From: an uncultured Photobacterium sp.
GTDB lineage: Bacteria > Pseudomonadota > Gammaproteobacteria > Enterobacterales > Vibrionaceae
NCBI RefSeq assembly: GCF_947502415.1
Contig: NZ_CANMZV010000019.1
Location: 26,846 to 90,845 of the forward strand
Direction: 5' to 3'
Length of the DNA stretch: 64,000 nucleotides
Under the pieces are notes generated by a model. It saw only the letters and a program-made list of their open reading frames with translations. It did no database searches and was not told the origin of the DNA. Positions 46,878-57,400 of the stretch are shown here, piece after piece; the first letter of the stretch is position 1, and every line of letters begins with the position of its first letter. The position numbers and the translations under genes were made by a program.

Positions 46878-48208
46878 AATTTGATAGCTTAATTATTGGC
46901 GGTGGCGTTGCCGGCCTAAGTTGTGCGATCCGCTGTGCCGAAGCCGGACTCAAAACTGCTGTGATTGCTGCAGGTCAAAGTGCCCTGCACTTTTCATCCG
47001 GCTCTATCGATATTCTAAGCCATCTGCCTGACGGCCAGCCGGTAACCAACCCGTTCGCTGCTTTCGAAGATCTGAAGCAACATAGCCCGGATCATCCCTA
47101 CAGCAAACTTGGCAAGGAAGTTGTCTGCAAAGCCATTAACTGGTATCAGGCTACGATGGAAAAACGCGGTGTGTACCTGACAGGGCAAGAAGATGGCTCG
47201 AACCATTACCGTATCACCCCTATGGGTACATTCCGTTCAACAGGTTTGTCACAACAAACAGTACACCAGTTTCCACAAACGGAGCTCGCCGCTGGCCTGG
47301 GTAAAATTGCCCTGGTCACTATTGATGGCTTCCGTGATTTCCAACCTCAGTTGGCTGCTGATAACCTGGCAAAACTGCCACAATTCAAGGATGTTGCAAT
47401 AACAACGGCTGCCGTAGAGCTGCCTGATTTTGACAAAATGCAACGTAACCCTTGTGAGTTCCGCTCGATTGATATCTCTCGCGTATTACGTGATGAAACG
47501 AAGCTTCATACCTTTGCCAAGTCACTAATACAGAAAGTCGGCAAAGCCGATTTGGTTGTATTGCCTTCAATATTCGGCAATGGTGATGGAGCAGCAACCA
47601 TCAAGCTACTGGAAGGCCTGACCGGATTCAAAATTTGTGAAATTCCGACCATGCCACCGTCTCTGCTTGGGATCCGTCTGGAAGAAGCAATGAAGTCACA
47701 CTTCAAAATGCTCGGTGGGCTGATCCTTTCCGGGGACGAAGTACTACGAGGCGAATTCGAGGATGGAAAACTCACACGTATCTATACCCGTCATCACCAT
47801 GACATGCCATTAACTGCCGATCATTACCTGATTGCAACCGGTAGCTTCTTTAGCCGTGGCATGGCGGCGGAACGACACAAAATAGAAGAACCGGTCTTCG
47901 GTCTGGACATGACAACTCCTGTGCACCGTGATAGCTGGTATCAACCAGAATTCTTTGCCAAGCAAAGTCATCCATTTATGAAAATGGGCGTCCGCTGCAA
48001 CGAGCAACTACAACCATCCATTGCCAATCAGACAATCAGCAATCTCTATTGCGCGGGCGCCCTACTCGCCCATTATGATCCTGTCTTCGAAGGTTGTGGC
48101 AGTGGCGTGGCAATCAGCACAGGCTATTACGTGGCCGAGCAAATGATTGCGGCTCAACAGCGACACCAGACCCAAGAGAACAAACAACAAGAAAGGACTT
48201 TCGCATGA
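46874..48208 (+). CDS. glpB: Anaerobic glycerol-3-phosphate dehydrogenase, subunit GlpB
   Basis: 444 residues. FMN/FAD-binding Rossmann start [24 protein letters not shown]; a later [13 protein letters not shown] and [18 protein letters not shown] fit GlpB. It links GlpA to the membrane subunit. The start overlaps the glpA TGA (ATGA), and its stop overlaps the glpC ATG in the same way, so all three are translationally coupled. Confidence 0.93.
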   Translation: MKFDSLIIGGGVAGLSCAIRCAEAGLKTAVIAAGQSALHFSSGSIDILSHLPDGQPVTNPFAAFEDLKQHSPDHPYSKLGKEVVCKAINWYQATMEKRGVYLTGQEDGSNHYRITPMGTFRSTGLSQQTVHQFPQTELAAGLGKIALVTIDGFRDFQPQLAADNLAKLPQFKDVAITTAAVELPDFDKMQRNPCEFRSIDISRVLRDETKLHTFAKSLIQKVGKADLVVLPSIFGNGDGAATIKLLEGLTGFKICEIPTMPPSLLGIRLEEAMKSHFKMLGGLILSGDEVLRGEFEDGKLTRIYTRHHHDMPLTADHYLIATGSFFSRGMAAERHKIEEPVFGLDMTTPVHRDSWYQPEFFAKQSHPFMKMGVRCNEQLQPSIANQTISNLYCAGALLAHYDPVFEGCGSGVAISTGYYVAEQMIAAQQRHQTQENKQQERTFA

Positions 48209-49416
48209 GCCTTCCACAAAAAGACACTAGCTTTGACCAATGTATCAAGTGCACCGTTTGCACCGTGTACTGTCCGGTGGCAAAAGCTAACCCGGAATAT
48301 CCAGGTCCAAAGCAATGTGGCCCAGACGGCGAACGCCTACGGATCAAAAGCCCGGAATTCTATGATGAAACCCTGAAGCTATGTACCAACTGCAAACGCT
48401 GTGAAACGGCTTGCCCATCAGGCGTAAAAATTGGCGACATGATTGCTTCTGCGCGTTCAGAACACGCTAAGATTCCATTGAATATCAAAACAATCCGAGA
48501 CTTCGTCATCAGTCATACCGACTTAATGGGTTCAGCTGCGACACCGTTTGCACCTATCGTCAATGCTGTAACCGGCCTAAAACCCGTTAAGAAAATCATG
48601 CATAAAACCATTGGTGTGCATGATCATAAAACACTGCCGAAATATTCTCACGGAACATTCCGCCGCTGGTACAAACAAAATTGCACCAGCCAGGCACTGT
48701 ATCCACAACAGGTTCATTACTTCCACGGCTGTTACGTAAATTACAATAACCCGCAGTTAGGAAAAGATTTTGTCAGAGTGATGAACTCAATGAGTATCGG
48801 CGTCCAGTTGCTAGATAAAGAAAAATGCTGCGGTGTACCTTTGATCGCGAACGGCTTCTTTGACAAAGCGAAAAAGAATGCCCGCCTCAACATCAAAAAA
48901 TTTGGTGAAGCGATAGAAAAATACGATGCACCGATTGTATCGACATCATCAACTTGCTCTTTCACCCTACGCGAAGAATACCCAAGTGTCCTGAAAGTCG
49001 ACAACAGCCAGGTAGCAGACAAAATTGAATATGTTACCCGCTACTTGCTGAAAACCTTCATGAATGGCAGAAAGCCTAAAATGAAGCCAATCAACAAGAA
49101 AGTGGTTTACCATACGCCGTGTCACCTTGAGCGAACAGGTGGCAGCCTGTATACCATTGAGCTACTGAAAATGATCCCGGGGCTTGAGGTGGAAGTTTTG
49201 GATAGCCAGTGCTGCGGCCTTGCCGGCACATACGGCTTCAAAACTGAAAACTACGATACCTCAATGGCTATCGGTGAAAGCTTATTTAAACAGATCCGTC
49301 AGTCCAAAGCTGACTTCGCCATTACTGACTGTGAAACCTGTAAATGGCAGATTGAAGAGAACACCGACCTTGAGACCATCCACCCTATCTCATTACTGGC
49401 GATGACAATCGAATAA
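48205..49416 (+). CDS. glpC: Anaerobic glycerol-3-phosphate dehydrogenase, Fe-S subunit GlpC
   Basis: 403 residues from ATG 48205, overlapping the glpB stop as ATGA; GAAAGGA precedes it. The longer frame from 48094 lies inside glpB and is not the start. Two ferredoxin clusters [12 protein letters not shown] and [12 protein letters not shown] at the N-terminus, then two CCG domains ([18 protein letters not shown]). It anchors the complex and feeds quinone. Last gene of the operon. Confidence 0.94.
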   Translation: MSLPQKDTSFDQCIKCTVCTVYCPVAKANPEYPGPKQCGPDGERLRIKSPEFYDETLKLCTNCKRCETACPSGVKIGDMIASARSEHAKIPLNIKTIRDFVISHTDLMGSAATPFAPIVNAVTGLKPVKKIMHKTIGVHDHKTLPKYSHGTFRRWYKQNCTSQALYPQQVHYFHGCYVNYNNPQLGKDFVRVMNSMSIGVQLLDKEKCCGVPLIANGFFDKAKKNARLNIKKFGEAIEKYDAPIVSTSSTCSFTLREEYPSVLKVDNSQVADKIEYVTRYLLKTFMNGRKPKMKPINKKVVYHTPCHLERTGGSLYTIELLKMIPGLEVEVLDSQCCGLAGTYGFKTENYDTSMAIGESLFKQIRQSKADFAITDCETCKWQIEENTDLETIHPISLLAMTIE

Positions 49417-49422
49417 TCCACT

Positions 49423-49446
49423 GAGGGCCTAAGGGCCCTCTTTTTT
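49423..49446 (+). terminator. Terminator of glpABC
   Basis: Arms GAGGGCC (49423-49429) and GGCCCTC (49434-49440) around TAAG, then six T. Confidence 0.9.
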
Positions 49447-49920
49447 CATCTCTCTGATTAACTCACGCTTCTATTCCCTACCAACTCAATAATAACTAAT
49501 AGGAAAATGTAATTTTATAAATAATTCATTTTGAAATTACTCAATTAGCAATTGAGATTCTATAGTTATCCATGTGTCAAAAGAAAAGCCGTCAAAAGTG
49601 TAAAGAATACCAAGCTGAATAATAATCTGTCCTATCAGCGAGAATGAAAAGGCACAGATACAAGGCACTTGATTGTAGGTGTATTCATATCCATCAAAAT
49701 TAAGTAACACAGTAGCTGTACCTTTAAAACTCGCCCTTCGGGAGCGTTTCAGTCGCTCGATAACGGCCCCAAATTGCTTTGATGTAGAGCCAACTATATT
49801 TTCATCAATTTAGGTTGTTCTCAAACGTCTAAAAACGCTCTGATTGGATCAAATTATTGTTCAGTTTGGTATAAAACAAGGCAAAGTCACTTTCAGTTGG
49901 CAACCTGCCAAGGTATTGGC

Positions 49921-50163
49921 AGGTGTACTGTACGGGGACATCAGGATGATCTTTCAATAGCTGAAGTGCTCAGTAGCTATCGCTGAAATTTTGCTATTAC
50001 GGCATTACTTGAAATGGTTACTGAACACGAAACAGAATTAATTGCGATTCCATTCACCCAAGAGGTGTACCTCGATATTGCCATAGCCTGGCGAAAAAAT
50101 GGGTACTTGTTGATCGCCGACCGGGCCTTTATGGAATTTGTAAAACCCCACGTCAGTAATTGA
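49921..50163 (+). pseudogene. C-terminal remnant of a LysR-family regulator
   Basis: One frame ending TGA at 50161 reads GHQDDLSIAEVLSSYR, a stop (TGA at 49984), then FAITALLEMVTEHETELIAI and DIAIAWRKNGYLLIADRAFM. The AIAWRKNGYL segment and the last 40 residues look like the end of a LysR effector domain. The DNA-binding part is missing and the frame is broken, so it is a relic. Origin of the loss is unknown. Confidence 0.65.
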
Positions 50164-50389
50164 TGATTTACTGAATAAAATAATGGTTTTCTGAAAGTTA
50201 AGAAAGAAAATAGCTATCGGATATGATCATAATCCATTCGTTGGAAGTATCTCCCAAACTTATGTTTTAACACTGAAAACACAAACCTGAAAATCAAATT
50301 TAGCAACACCGCAGCACACCGATAACCCTCAAATAAAAATCCTGTTTCAGATCATAAACACAATCATTTCATCTCGTTAAATACAGTGT

Positions 50390-50412
50390 TTTCCGGTAAA
50401 TTTCACCGGAAA
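50390..50412. repeat. Inverted repeat in the dcuC leader
   Basis: Arms TTTCCGGT (50390-50397) and ACCGGAAA (50405-50412) around AAATTTC, 80 bases before the dcuC start. Either an operator or a leader hairpin. The sequence between it and the ATG is T-rich. Confidence 0.55.
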
Positions 50413-50491
50413 CAATGTGTAAGAAAGTATTTTGATTTGATACACATTTTTGCTTTTTTTGTCTTATTTTATGGTTTGAGAGGACTTTTCC

Positions 50492-51844
50492 ATGTTGGAA
50501 CTATTAATTGGTCTTCTGGTCGCTGTGGGTGTAGGTCGATACATTTTCAAAGGATACACAGCAACCGGAGTACTACTAACTGGCGGTATCATTCTACTGG
50601 CTATTACAGCCGCGCTAGGTAAAAGCGTTTTGCCGACCGGCGTAACTTCAACCGGCAACGCAGCCACAGACGTATTCGAATACATCAAATACCTGCTTAG
50701 CTATCGTGCCGGTGGCCTGGGCATGATGATCATGGTACTTTGTGGTTTCGCAACTTACATGACCAAAATCGGTGCCAACGATATGGTTGTTAAAATGGCC
50801 TCCAAGCCATTGCAATTTATCAAATCACCTTATGTTCTGATGGTTGCAGCCTACTTTGTAGCTTGCCTCATGTCACTGGCAGTAGCATCGGCTACCGGCC
50901 TGGGCGTACTTCTGATGGCAACCTTGTTCCCTGTTATGGTTAACATGGGCATCAGCCGTGGCGCTGCCGCTGCGATCTGTGCATCACCGGCCGCCATCAT
51001 TCTTTCTCCGACTTCAGGCGACGTGATTATCGCAGCTGAATCTGCTGGTATGGAGCTAATTGACTTTGCCTTCAAAACAACACTGCCTATCTCAATCGTT
51101 GCAATTATTGGTATGGCTGCTGCTCACTTCTTCTGGCAGCGCTACCTTGATGATAAAGAAGGTGTCGTACACGAAAAACTGGATGTCAGCGAACTGAATG
51201 TCGATGCTCCTAAATTCTTCTGTATCCTGCCTTTCACACCTATCATCGGCGTATTATTATTCAGCGGTAAACTTCTGCCAGAACTGCATATTGTTACGAT
51301 TCTGGTTATCTGTATGTTCCTAACTGCAATAATCGAGCTGATCCGCCACCGTACTGCCAATGCAGTATTTGATGGTTTGGACGCAGCTTACAAAGGTATG
51401 GCTGAAGCCTTTTCTAGCGTAGTTATGCTGTTGATTGCTGCTGGTATCTTTGCACAGGGTCTGAAATCAGTCGGATTTATCGACAACCTGCTGCACCTTG
51501 CTGAAGTAGCCGGTGCTGGTGGTATCTTCCTGATGATCCTACTAGTTGCAATTACCACTCTTGCAGCCATTACAACAGGTTCAGGTAACGCACCATTCTA
51601 TGCATTCGTTGAATTGATCCCGAGCCTAGCCGCCAAAATGGGCATCAACCCAGCTTATCTGGTTGTCCCTATGCTTCAGGCATCAAACCTTGGCCGTACC
51701 GTATCACCGGTATCTGGTGTTGTGGTTGCATGTTCTGGTATGGCAAAACTATCACCGTTTGAAGTTGTAAAACGTACATCAGTACCAGTCTTTGTTGGTG
51801 TGGCCATCGTTATTATTGCTACACAAATAACGGTTCCAGTATAA
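50492..51844 (+). CDS. dcuC: Anaerobic C4-dicarboxylate transporter DcuC
   Basis: 450 residues with about 12 hydrophobic helices. Starts MLELLIGLLVAVGVGRYIFKG. Family segments: GGLGMMIMVLCGFATYMTKIGANDMVV, and TSGDVIIAAESAGM. Matches the DcuC family, which carries succinate out and exchanges fumarate or malate in anaerobic growth. GAGAGGAC lies before the ATG. Clear terminator downstream. FNR control is likely by analogy but I did not find a good FNR box. Fits with glpABC as another anaerobic gene. Confidence 0.88.
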   Translation: MLELLIGLLVAVGVGRYIFKGYTATGVLLTGGIILLAITAALGKSVLPTGVTSTGNAATDVFEYIKYLLSYRAGGLGMMIMVLCGFATYMTKIGANDMVVKMASKPLQFIKSPYVLMVAAYFVACLMSLAVASATGLGVLLMATLFPVMVNMGISRGAAAAICASPAAIILSPTSGDVIIAAESAGMELIDFAFKTTLPISIVAIIGMAAAHFFWQRYLDDKEGVVHEKLDVSELNVDAPKFFCILPFTPIIGVLLFSGKLLPELHIVTILVICMFLTAIIELIRHRTANAVFDGLDAAYKGMAEAFSSVVMLLIAAGIFAQGLKSVGFIDNLLHLAEVAGAGGIFLMILLVAITTLAAITTGSGNAPFYAFVELIPSLAAKMGINPAYLVVPMLQASNLGRTVSPVSGVVVACSGMAKLSPFEVVKRTSVPVFVGVAIVIIATQITVPV

Positions 51845-51866
51845 AGAACACAGCAACATGTAGTAT

Positions 51867-51896
51867 AAGCCCACATCATGTGGGCTTTTTATTTTT
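51867..51896 (+). terminator. Terminator of dcuC
   Basis: Perfect arms AAGCCCACA and TGTGGGCTT around TCA, then TTTTATTTTT. Confidence 0.9.
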
Positions 51897-52400
51897 ACAG
51901 CCGATTAAAAATCGGCAAGCGGCTAATTTATAAAAGACACTAAATATATGAATATCTAATTATCACCTTATATCAGCCACTCTTTCTGCAAAAGTAATAT
52001 GTATCGAAATTACACGCCTCAGCAAATAATCCCCAAACGAATGAGAACCAAGCTTTCGATCTAGAATCAAAACCTATGAATCACCTGCAACCACGATTTA
52101 GCCCCCAAACCATCAGCAGCGACTAACATTCATGTATTCGACAAGAGAAATTGATGTATTACAGTACGAACATGGTAAACTCATGCCCTTTTTGTAGCCT
52201 AGTGCTTTCGTCAAAGTCGCAGCAACAAATAAAAAGAATAACTGCTACTTTTTACCTGTACCCACCTCTTGTGGACTTGGGAAAGTAGGCACTCAAACGC
52301 ACCACTTACGCGTACTAGATGTTATCGGCAGGGGCAAACCTGACATTAATAACGAAATGTCCCTTTATGCCTCTTAAAGTGAGCAAGCAACTGTAAGCAA
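51897..52400. other. Half-kilobase leader region of ygiQ
   Basis: About 500 bases without a frame. AT-rich at first, then a segment near 52243-52291 with a clear paired structure (separate entry). Promoter position for ygiQ not fixed. Confidence 0.45.
52243..52291 (+). ncRNA. Candidate structured leader element upstream of ygiQ
   Basis: Outer stem TGCTACTTT (52243-52251) pairs with AAAGTAGGCA (52282-52291) with one bulged G. Inner hairpin CCAC (52262-52265) pairs with GTGG (52271-52274). Loops are C/T-rich. It ends 109 bases before ygiQ. Could be a regulatory 5' leader; I recognise no known riboswitch family. Confidence 0.3.
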
Positions 52401-54737
52401 ATGACTTTACAAAAAATTAATGAATACCCAAAATACTGGGCAGAGTGCTATGGCACTGCACCGTTCCTCCCTACCTCTCGTGAGGAAATGGATGCGTTAG
52501 GCTGGGATAGCTGTGACATTGTTATCGTTACCGGTGATGCATATGTTGACCACCCAAGCTTTGGTATGGCGATCATTGGTCGCCTGCTGGAATCACAGGG
52601 ATTTCGAGTTGGGATCATCGCTCAGCCAGAATGGAGCAATAAAGATGCCTTCATGGCATTAGGCAAGCCGAACCTGTTCTACGGTATCACTGCCGGTAAC
52701 ATGGACTCGATGATTAACCGTTATACGGCTGACCGTAAGCTTCGCCATGACGATGCTTATACTCCGAACAATGAAGGCGGCAAACGTCCTGACCGCGCGG
52801 TTCTTGTCTACTCACAACGCTGTCGTGAAGCGTACAAAGACACCCCTATCGTACTAGGTGGCATCGAAGCCAGCTTACGTCGCCTTGCCCACTATGACTA
52901 CTGGTCAGATAAAGTGCGCCGATCAGTTCTGTTTGATGCCAAAGGCGATATTCTACTATTCGGAAATGCCGAACGTGCGTTAGTTGAAGTTGCCCACCGT
53001 CTGGCTGATGGTGAAGAAATTTCTACCATGACAGATATTGCCGGTACTGCCGTGATCATGAAAGAGGTCCCTGAGGGCTATAGTGAAATCGACTCAAGCC
53101 GTATCGAAAAGCCGGGTAAAGCAATGGCAATGCCAAACCCTTATGCGACAGAATCAAACTGCGATACCAACAAATCACAGTCAACTGAGCCTGAAGCTAA
53201 ACCGGTACAAATTCAGCCATCGCGCCATGATGCCAGCCATACTGCTGTGCGCCTACCTTCTTTTGAAAAGCTGCGTAATGACCGCATTTTGTATGCTCAT
53301 GCCAGCCGCGTGATGCACCTGGAAGCCAATCCATATTCAGCCCGAGCCTTAATCCAGAAACATGGTGATCGCGAACTATGGATCAACAGGCCACCGATCC
53401 CGCTTTCTACAGAAGAAATGGACTTTGTTTTCGGCCTGCCTTACGCCCGAGTCCCGCACCCTTCGTACGGCAAGGCTAAGATCCCAGCCTACGATATGAT
53501 CAAGACCAGTGTGAATATCATGCGTGGCTGCTTCGGTGGGTGTTCGTTCTGTTCAATCACTGAGCACGAAGGACGAATCATTCAGAACCGTTCTCACGAA
53601 TCGATTCTGGGCGAACTTGAAGATATCCGGGATAAGGTTCCTGGCTTCACAGGCACTATTTCCGATCTTGGCGGCCCAACGGCCAATATGTACCGCCTCG
53701 GCTGTTCAGATCCACGAGCAGAAGCCAACTGCCGCCGACCATCTTGTATTTTCCCGGAAATATGTAAGAAGCTGAACACCGACCACAAACATACCATTGA
53801 TCTCTACCGTAAAGCCCGCAAGCTAGACGGTATCAAGAAGATCATGATTGCCTCTGGTGTTCGCTACGACCTTGCAATTGAATCTCCTGAGTACATCCGT
53901 GAACTGGTAACTCACCACGTCGGCGGTTATCTGAAAATTGCGCCGGAACATACTGAAAAAGGCACCTTAGATCTGATGATGAAACCGGGCATGGGATCAT
54001 ATGACAGATTTAAAGAACTATTTGAAAAATACAGTAAAGAAGCAGGTAAGAAACAATACCTGATCCCTTACTTTATCTCTGCACACCCGGGTTCAACAGA
54101 TGAAGACATGCTGAACCTAGCTCTGTGGCTGAAAAAAAATGACTTCCAGTGTGATCAGGTACAGAACTTTTACCCGTCACCGATGTGTAATGCCACCGCC
54201 ATGTACCATTCGGAGACCAACCCGCTTAAGCGTGTGAAATACAAAAAACGTGAAGATCTCTTTGTCGCTAAAGGTGATCGCCAACGTCGCCTGCACAAGG
54301 CACTCCTTCGCTACCATGACCCATTGAACTGGCCATTAATTCGTGAAGCATTGATCAGCATGGGTAAAAAGCACCTGATCGGTGACCGACCAAACTGCCT
54401 GGTACCGGAAGAAGGCAGCGATACCGAGATGACTCCGGCTCAACGTCGTGGCTCTGGTCGCCATGGTGCTAAACGCTTTGCAACCAAACACCCGAACCAA
54501 CCGGATATCCGTAAAGACGGCAAACGCCAGAATGGTAACGGTAACCGTACCGGTGGCAACAATAAGGGCAATAACCAAGCCGCCAAAGGCAAACCGGACG
54601 CAAAAAGCGGCGGTAAACCATCTGGTAACCGCAGCGGAAATAGGCAAGGCCAGTCGAACAGCAATGGCAAACCGGCTTCAACCAAACCACGTCATGCCGG
54701 CGGCAAACCTAACCGTAGCCGAGCCAAAGCAAGGTAA
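52401..54737 (+). CDS. ygiQ: YgiQ-family radical SAM protein
   Basis: 778 residues. Typical N-terminus [20 protein letters not shown]; the B12-like Rossmann portion includes [21 protein letters not shown]. The 4Fe-4S cluster motif CxxxCxxC is C377, C381, C384 in [18 protein letters not shown]. The final 100 residues are low-complexity, rich in G, N, K and R, likely nucleic-acid-binding and disordered; family members vary there. Function is unknown though the family is widespread. Monocistronic, with a terminator. Confidence 0.93.
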   Translation: MTLQKINEYPKYWAECYGTAPFLPTSREEMDALGWDSCDIVIVTGDAYVDHPSFGMAIIGRLLESQGFRVGIIAQPEWSNKDAFMALGKPNLFYGITAGNMDSMINRYTADRKLRHDDAYTPNNEGGKRPDRAVLVYSQRCREAYKDTPIVLGGIEASLRRLAHYDYWSDKVRRSVLFDAKGDILLFGNAERALVEVAHRLADGEEISTMTDIAGTAVIMKEVPEGYSEIDSSRIEKPGKAMAMPNPYATESNCDTNKSQSTEPEAKPVQIQPSRHDASHTAVRLPSFEKLRNDRILYAHASRVMHLEANPYSARALIQKHGDRELWINRPPIPLSTEEMDFVFGLPYARVPHPSYGKAKIPAYDMIKTSVNIMRGCFGGCSFCSITEHEGRIIQNRSHESILGELEDIRDKVPGFTGTISDLGGPTANMYRLGCSDPRAEANCRRPSCIFPEICKKLNTDHKHTIDLYRKARKLDGIKKIMIASGVRYDLAIESPEYIRELVTHHVGGYLKIAPEHTEKGTLDLMMKPGMGSYDRFKELFEKYSKEAGKKQYLIPYFISAHPGSTDEDMLNLALWLKKNDFQCDQVQNFYPSPMCNATAMYHSETNPLKRVKYKKREDLFVAKGDRQRRLHKALLRYHDPLNWPLIREALISMGKKHLIGDRPNCLVPEEGSDTEMTPAQRRGSGRHGAKRFATKHPNQPDIRKDGKRQNGNGNRTGGNNKGNNQAAKGKPDAKSGGKPSGNRSGNRQGQSNSNGKPASTKPRHAGGKPNRSRAKAR

Positions 54738-54760
54738 TAACGATTTACCCTCTTAGAAAC

Positions 54761-54794
54761 AATAAAGCCCGCAGCTAATGCGGGCTTTATTTTA
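54761..54794 (+). terminator. Terminator of ygiQ
   Basis: Arms AAAGCCCGC (54764-54772) and GCGGGCTTT (54780-54788), then ATTTTA. Usable in both directions. Confidence 0.85.
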
Positions 54795-54809
54795 GGCAGA
54801 TTATCTTGG

Positions 54810-54965
54810 CTAACGCATCAGTTCTGTTGCCATTAAAAAAGCAACGGCGCAACCAATAATAATCCCAAGGCCAATCAACAATTTCTTCTGGGATTTCTCA
54901 TCCAAAAATTTGGTCGCCAAGGAACCTAGCAGTAACAATAAAATGATAACGGCGAACTTCAACAT
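54810..54965 (-). CDS. Small membrane protein, 51 residues
   Basis: An ATG at 54963-54965 with GAGGTAG six bases upstream opens a 52-codon frame (51 residues plus stop). Translation begins MLKFAVIILLLLLGSLATKF and continues to a second hydrophobic helix IGLGIIIGCAVAFLMATEL, separated by a charged turn LDEKSQKK. Two-helix inner-membrane protein, N-in/C-in likely. It is too short for usual gene-length cut-offs. No known family recognised. It stands alone between ygiQ and yggN. Confidence 0.65.
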   Translation of the reverse strand: MLKFAVIILLLLLGSLATKFLDEKSQKKLLIGLGIIIGCAVAFLMATELMR

Positions 54966-55085
54966 AGCTCTACCTCAAATACTGAACTAATGGCATAACA
55001 CCAGCCTACCACATATAACGACCTTAATTGGCTAATAAAATCAATTGGTAGTCAATTTTTCATTCCGGTGTATCAACCATTACCA

Positions 55086-55832
55086 TCAGATTTCAAACAT
55101 CTGATAGTTTTTCAGCTCAGGAATCGCCTGGTGCAACTGTTGCTCTTCTTCTGCCAAAGCTTGTATGGAATTACAAAGGTCCTTTGCTTTTGTCGATATT
55201 TCACCAGAACGAGATTGTACCTTTTCTTCAATACGTGCTTTCATTTCAGAAAATTTACTCTGTAGTTCAGAGAAGTTAATCTCACCACTTTTCATTTCTT
55301 GGGATAACGCAGCAAACAGCCCAGACATAGATTCGACACTGACATGCTTCATGGCCAACTCAAATTCCTGCTTCCAGTCAGTATCAACATTCTCAAACAT
55401 ATCTGCAGGCATCACGAATTCACCATCCTGATAGAACTTATCCTGCGCCTTCTGGCCGTAGTCATTAATTAACTCTTCAACCTTGGCAAATGAAGCCTTT
55501 GAATCAAAGCTGGAAGACACCTCATCCAAGATATCACTGCCAATCCCGACACCATAAGTCGCAATATCCGCCATCTTAGGCAGATACTCCTTAACACCAT
55601 GCCTATAAGCTGCCACCGCTTTCTGTTGCATGGAATCCAGATCCAGACGTTTACCATTAATATAAACTTGGTTATTTTCATCTATCAGCATTTTAGGCTG
55701 ATCATCCTGGTAGATAGATACCTGCTCACCGGCAATGTGAATTTCATTTTGCACATCAACAGGACAGCTTTGTGCATACACACTAGCCGAGCCCAGTAAT
55801 AATCCGGCCACCAGCACTTTTTTCATCAGCAT
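55086..55832 (-). CDS. yggN: YggN-like periplasmic protein (DUF2884)
   Basis: 248 residues from ATG 55830-55832, with AGAGAACGATT upstream; ATG two codons later is also possible, and the longer frame to 55883 is not supported. Signal peptide MLMKKVLVAGLLLGSASVYAQS. Body is charged and largely helical, with the DUF2884 pattern CPVDVQNEIHI and LDLDSMQQKAVAAYRHGVKEYLP. Function unknown; in the family it is exported. Monocistronic. Confidence 0.85.
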   Translation of the reverse strand: MLMKKVLVAGLLLGSASVYAQSCPVDVQNEIHIAGEQVSIYQDDQPKMLIDENNQVYINGKRLDLDSMQQKAVAAYRHGVKEYLPKMADIATYGVGIGSDILDEVSSSFDSKASFAKVEELINDYGQKAQDKFYQDGEFVMPADMFENVDTDWKQEFELAMKHVSVESMSGLFAALSQEMKSGEINFSELQSKFSEMKARIEEKVQSRSGEISTKAKDLCNSIQALAEEEQQLHQAIPELKNYQMFEI

Positions 55833-56001
55833 AATCGTTCTCTGCAAGTTTCTAACTACGACAATCCGTTTTCCTACTTTCACACTTTTAGAATTGATCT
55901 ACAAGTACAGGTTTTGAAGAACATTTGTAAGCCTTTGTGACTTGAGTTTTTTGTCGTGAATAGGCACTCTGTGTACTGTCATTCATTTGTTTCGAGTTAT
56001 T

Positions 56002-56484
56002 GTGGAAAAAGTCGCTATTTTCGTCGATGTGCAAAACATCTATTACACAGTCAAAGACACCTATGGCTGCAATTTTGATTACAACGCTTTTTGGGCCGAA
56101 GCTACGCAGGGGCGTGAAGTCGTTGCTGCTTATGCCTATGCTATTCACCGCGGCGATGAAAAACAGCGCCAATTTCAGAATATCCTTAGGGGGATAGGCT
56201 TTGAGGTCAAACTAAAGCCTTTCATCCAGCGCAGCGACGGGTCGGCAAAAGGCGACTGGGACGTAGGTATCACCTTAGACGTTATCGAGCACGCACCAGA
56301 CGTAGATCGCATTATCCTGCTTTCAGGCGATGGTGATTTTGATCTGCTGGTTGATAAAGTTCAGACTAAATATAACACCAACGTTGATATTTACGGTGTG
56401 CCGGGGTTAACCGCAGGCTCTTTAATTAACACCGCCTCTTTCTTCCGTGAAATTGAAGAAACGCTGTTGCTCGGACGAAAATAA
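56002..56484 (+). CDS. NYN-domain protein, LabA/DUF88 type
   Basis: 160 residues from GTG 56002 (homologues begin MEKVAIFVDVQN; a TTG at 55987 is the outer limit). PIN-like NYN fold: acidic active-site residues at FVDVQN near the start, KGDWDVGITLDVIEH, and LLSGDGDFDLLVDKVQ. The conserved aspartates suggest a metal-dependent ribonuclease, but many family members lack shown activity. Monocistronic, with a terminator. Confidence 0.88.
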   Translation: MEKVAIFVDVQNIYYTVKDTYGCNFDYNAFWAEATQGREVVAAYAYAIHRGDEKQRQFQNILRGIGFEVKLKPFIQRSDGSAKGDWDVGITLDVIEHAPDVDRIILLSGDGDFDLLVDKVQTKYNTNVDIYGVPGLTAGSLINTASFFREIEETLLLGRK

Positions 56485-56496
56485 TCTCTTTTCCAG

Positions 56497-56525
56497 AAAG
56501 CGGGAAGGCTTACGCCTTCCCGCTT
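56497..56525. terminator. Bidirectional terminator
   Basis: Perfect arms AAAGCGGGAAGGC (56497-56509) and GCCTTCCCGCTTT (56513-56525) around TTAC, between convergent genes. Confidence 0.9.
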
Positions 56526-56527
56526 TA

Positions 56528-57214
56528 TTACGAACTCAGTTCAGAGGCTTTTACATACTGGCTTCTGGATAATGCCTTTAACTGGTTTAAAGCACCATAA
56601 ACCATTTTTAATGGCACGATGACAAAGTAGACCGACGCAATAACCACCATGACCGGATCAGCATACGCTGCATATTCATCATAACCGGTATATTTCATCA
56701 TCAGCGCAATAATAAAGCCGCACATCACCGCTCCGCTGATCACCGTATCCATCACCCATTGTTTAGCTTCAGCCTCAACCAATGCAGACCGGGCCTGCTT
56801 CCCCTTTTTGTTCATCACCAGAAAAGTTGCCAAACAGCCAAACACATTAATAACGCCAAAGAGTAACGCCAACCCGGTATCAACTTCACGGCCACCATCC
56901 ATAATGGCGATAACAGCCGAACGAAAGGAAATACAGCACATCAAGGTGATCACAACACCTTTAAACGCTATTACCGCCGGTTCAATTTTAGCGACCGATT
57001 GCGGCGACATTGCAACATTTGGTTTATGGATATAAGCGACCGCCAGCAGGGATACCACCGTTAATGCCAGACTGATAAATGAGTAAGCACCATCGAAAAC
57101 AATAACTAACGAACCCATCCACAACCCTAGCCCGATCCCCATAACGGCAAACAAAAAAGAAGACAAGGTCGAAAATTGCAGCAAACGGCGTTCAAGCTGC
57201 ACATTACAAGACAT
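56528..57214 (-). CDS. Membrane protein related to cation efflux (CDF) transporters
   Basis: 228 residues from ATG 57212-57214 with GAGG upstream; the frame extends 42 codons further without a start site. Six helices in the CDF arrangement: TM2 region IVFDGAYSFISLALTV and TM5 region WVMDTVISGAVMCGFIIALM. The usual HxxxD metal ligands are replaced (only the aspartates remain), so transport of zinc is doubtful. No cytoplasmic CDF C-terminal domain. Monocistronic. Confidence 0.75.
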   Translation of the reverse strand: MSCNVQLERRLLQFSTLSSFLFAVMGIGLGLWMGSLVIVFDGAYSFISLALTVVSLLAVAYIHKPNVAMSPQSVAKIEPAVIAFKGVVITLMCCISFRSAVIAIMDGGREVDTGLALLFGVINVFGCLATFLVMNKKGKQARSALVEAEAKQWVMDTVISGAVMCGFIIALMMKYTGYDEYAAYADPVMVVIASVYFVIVPLKMVYGALNQLKALSRSQYVKASELSS

Positions 57215-57400
57215 ATAAACCTCTACCAACCGACGTAATTTTCGCCGGAAACATTTCAACAGTGGGACTAAGTTAATGTTACCGAATATCTTTTTATTGC
57301 TACAATCACTCAGCGTTAACTTTTTCGTCGCTGGTTTCACCTAAAATCCCCAAAAACAACGAAACACCGCAGCAAACACGACCAATTTCAAGGGGAGCCT

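Larger units (their letters stand above)
49447..50491. other. Gene-poor 1.0-kb tract between glpC and dcuC
   Basis: No intact gene. From left to right: an AT-rich part (49447-49710); a stretch near 49730-49880 that reads like a small non-coding repeat element (a CGCCCTTCGGGAGCG hairpin, GTTCAGTTTGGTATAAA near its end); a LysR gene fossil (49921-50163); then an AT-rich promoter region for dcuC with an inverted repeat at 50390-50412. Confidence 0.5.

Noticed and set aside
55888..56172. A 94-codon minus-strand frame over the NYN gene start
   Set aside because: It overlaps a well-supported gene and lacks a ribosome site.
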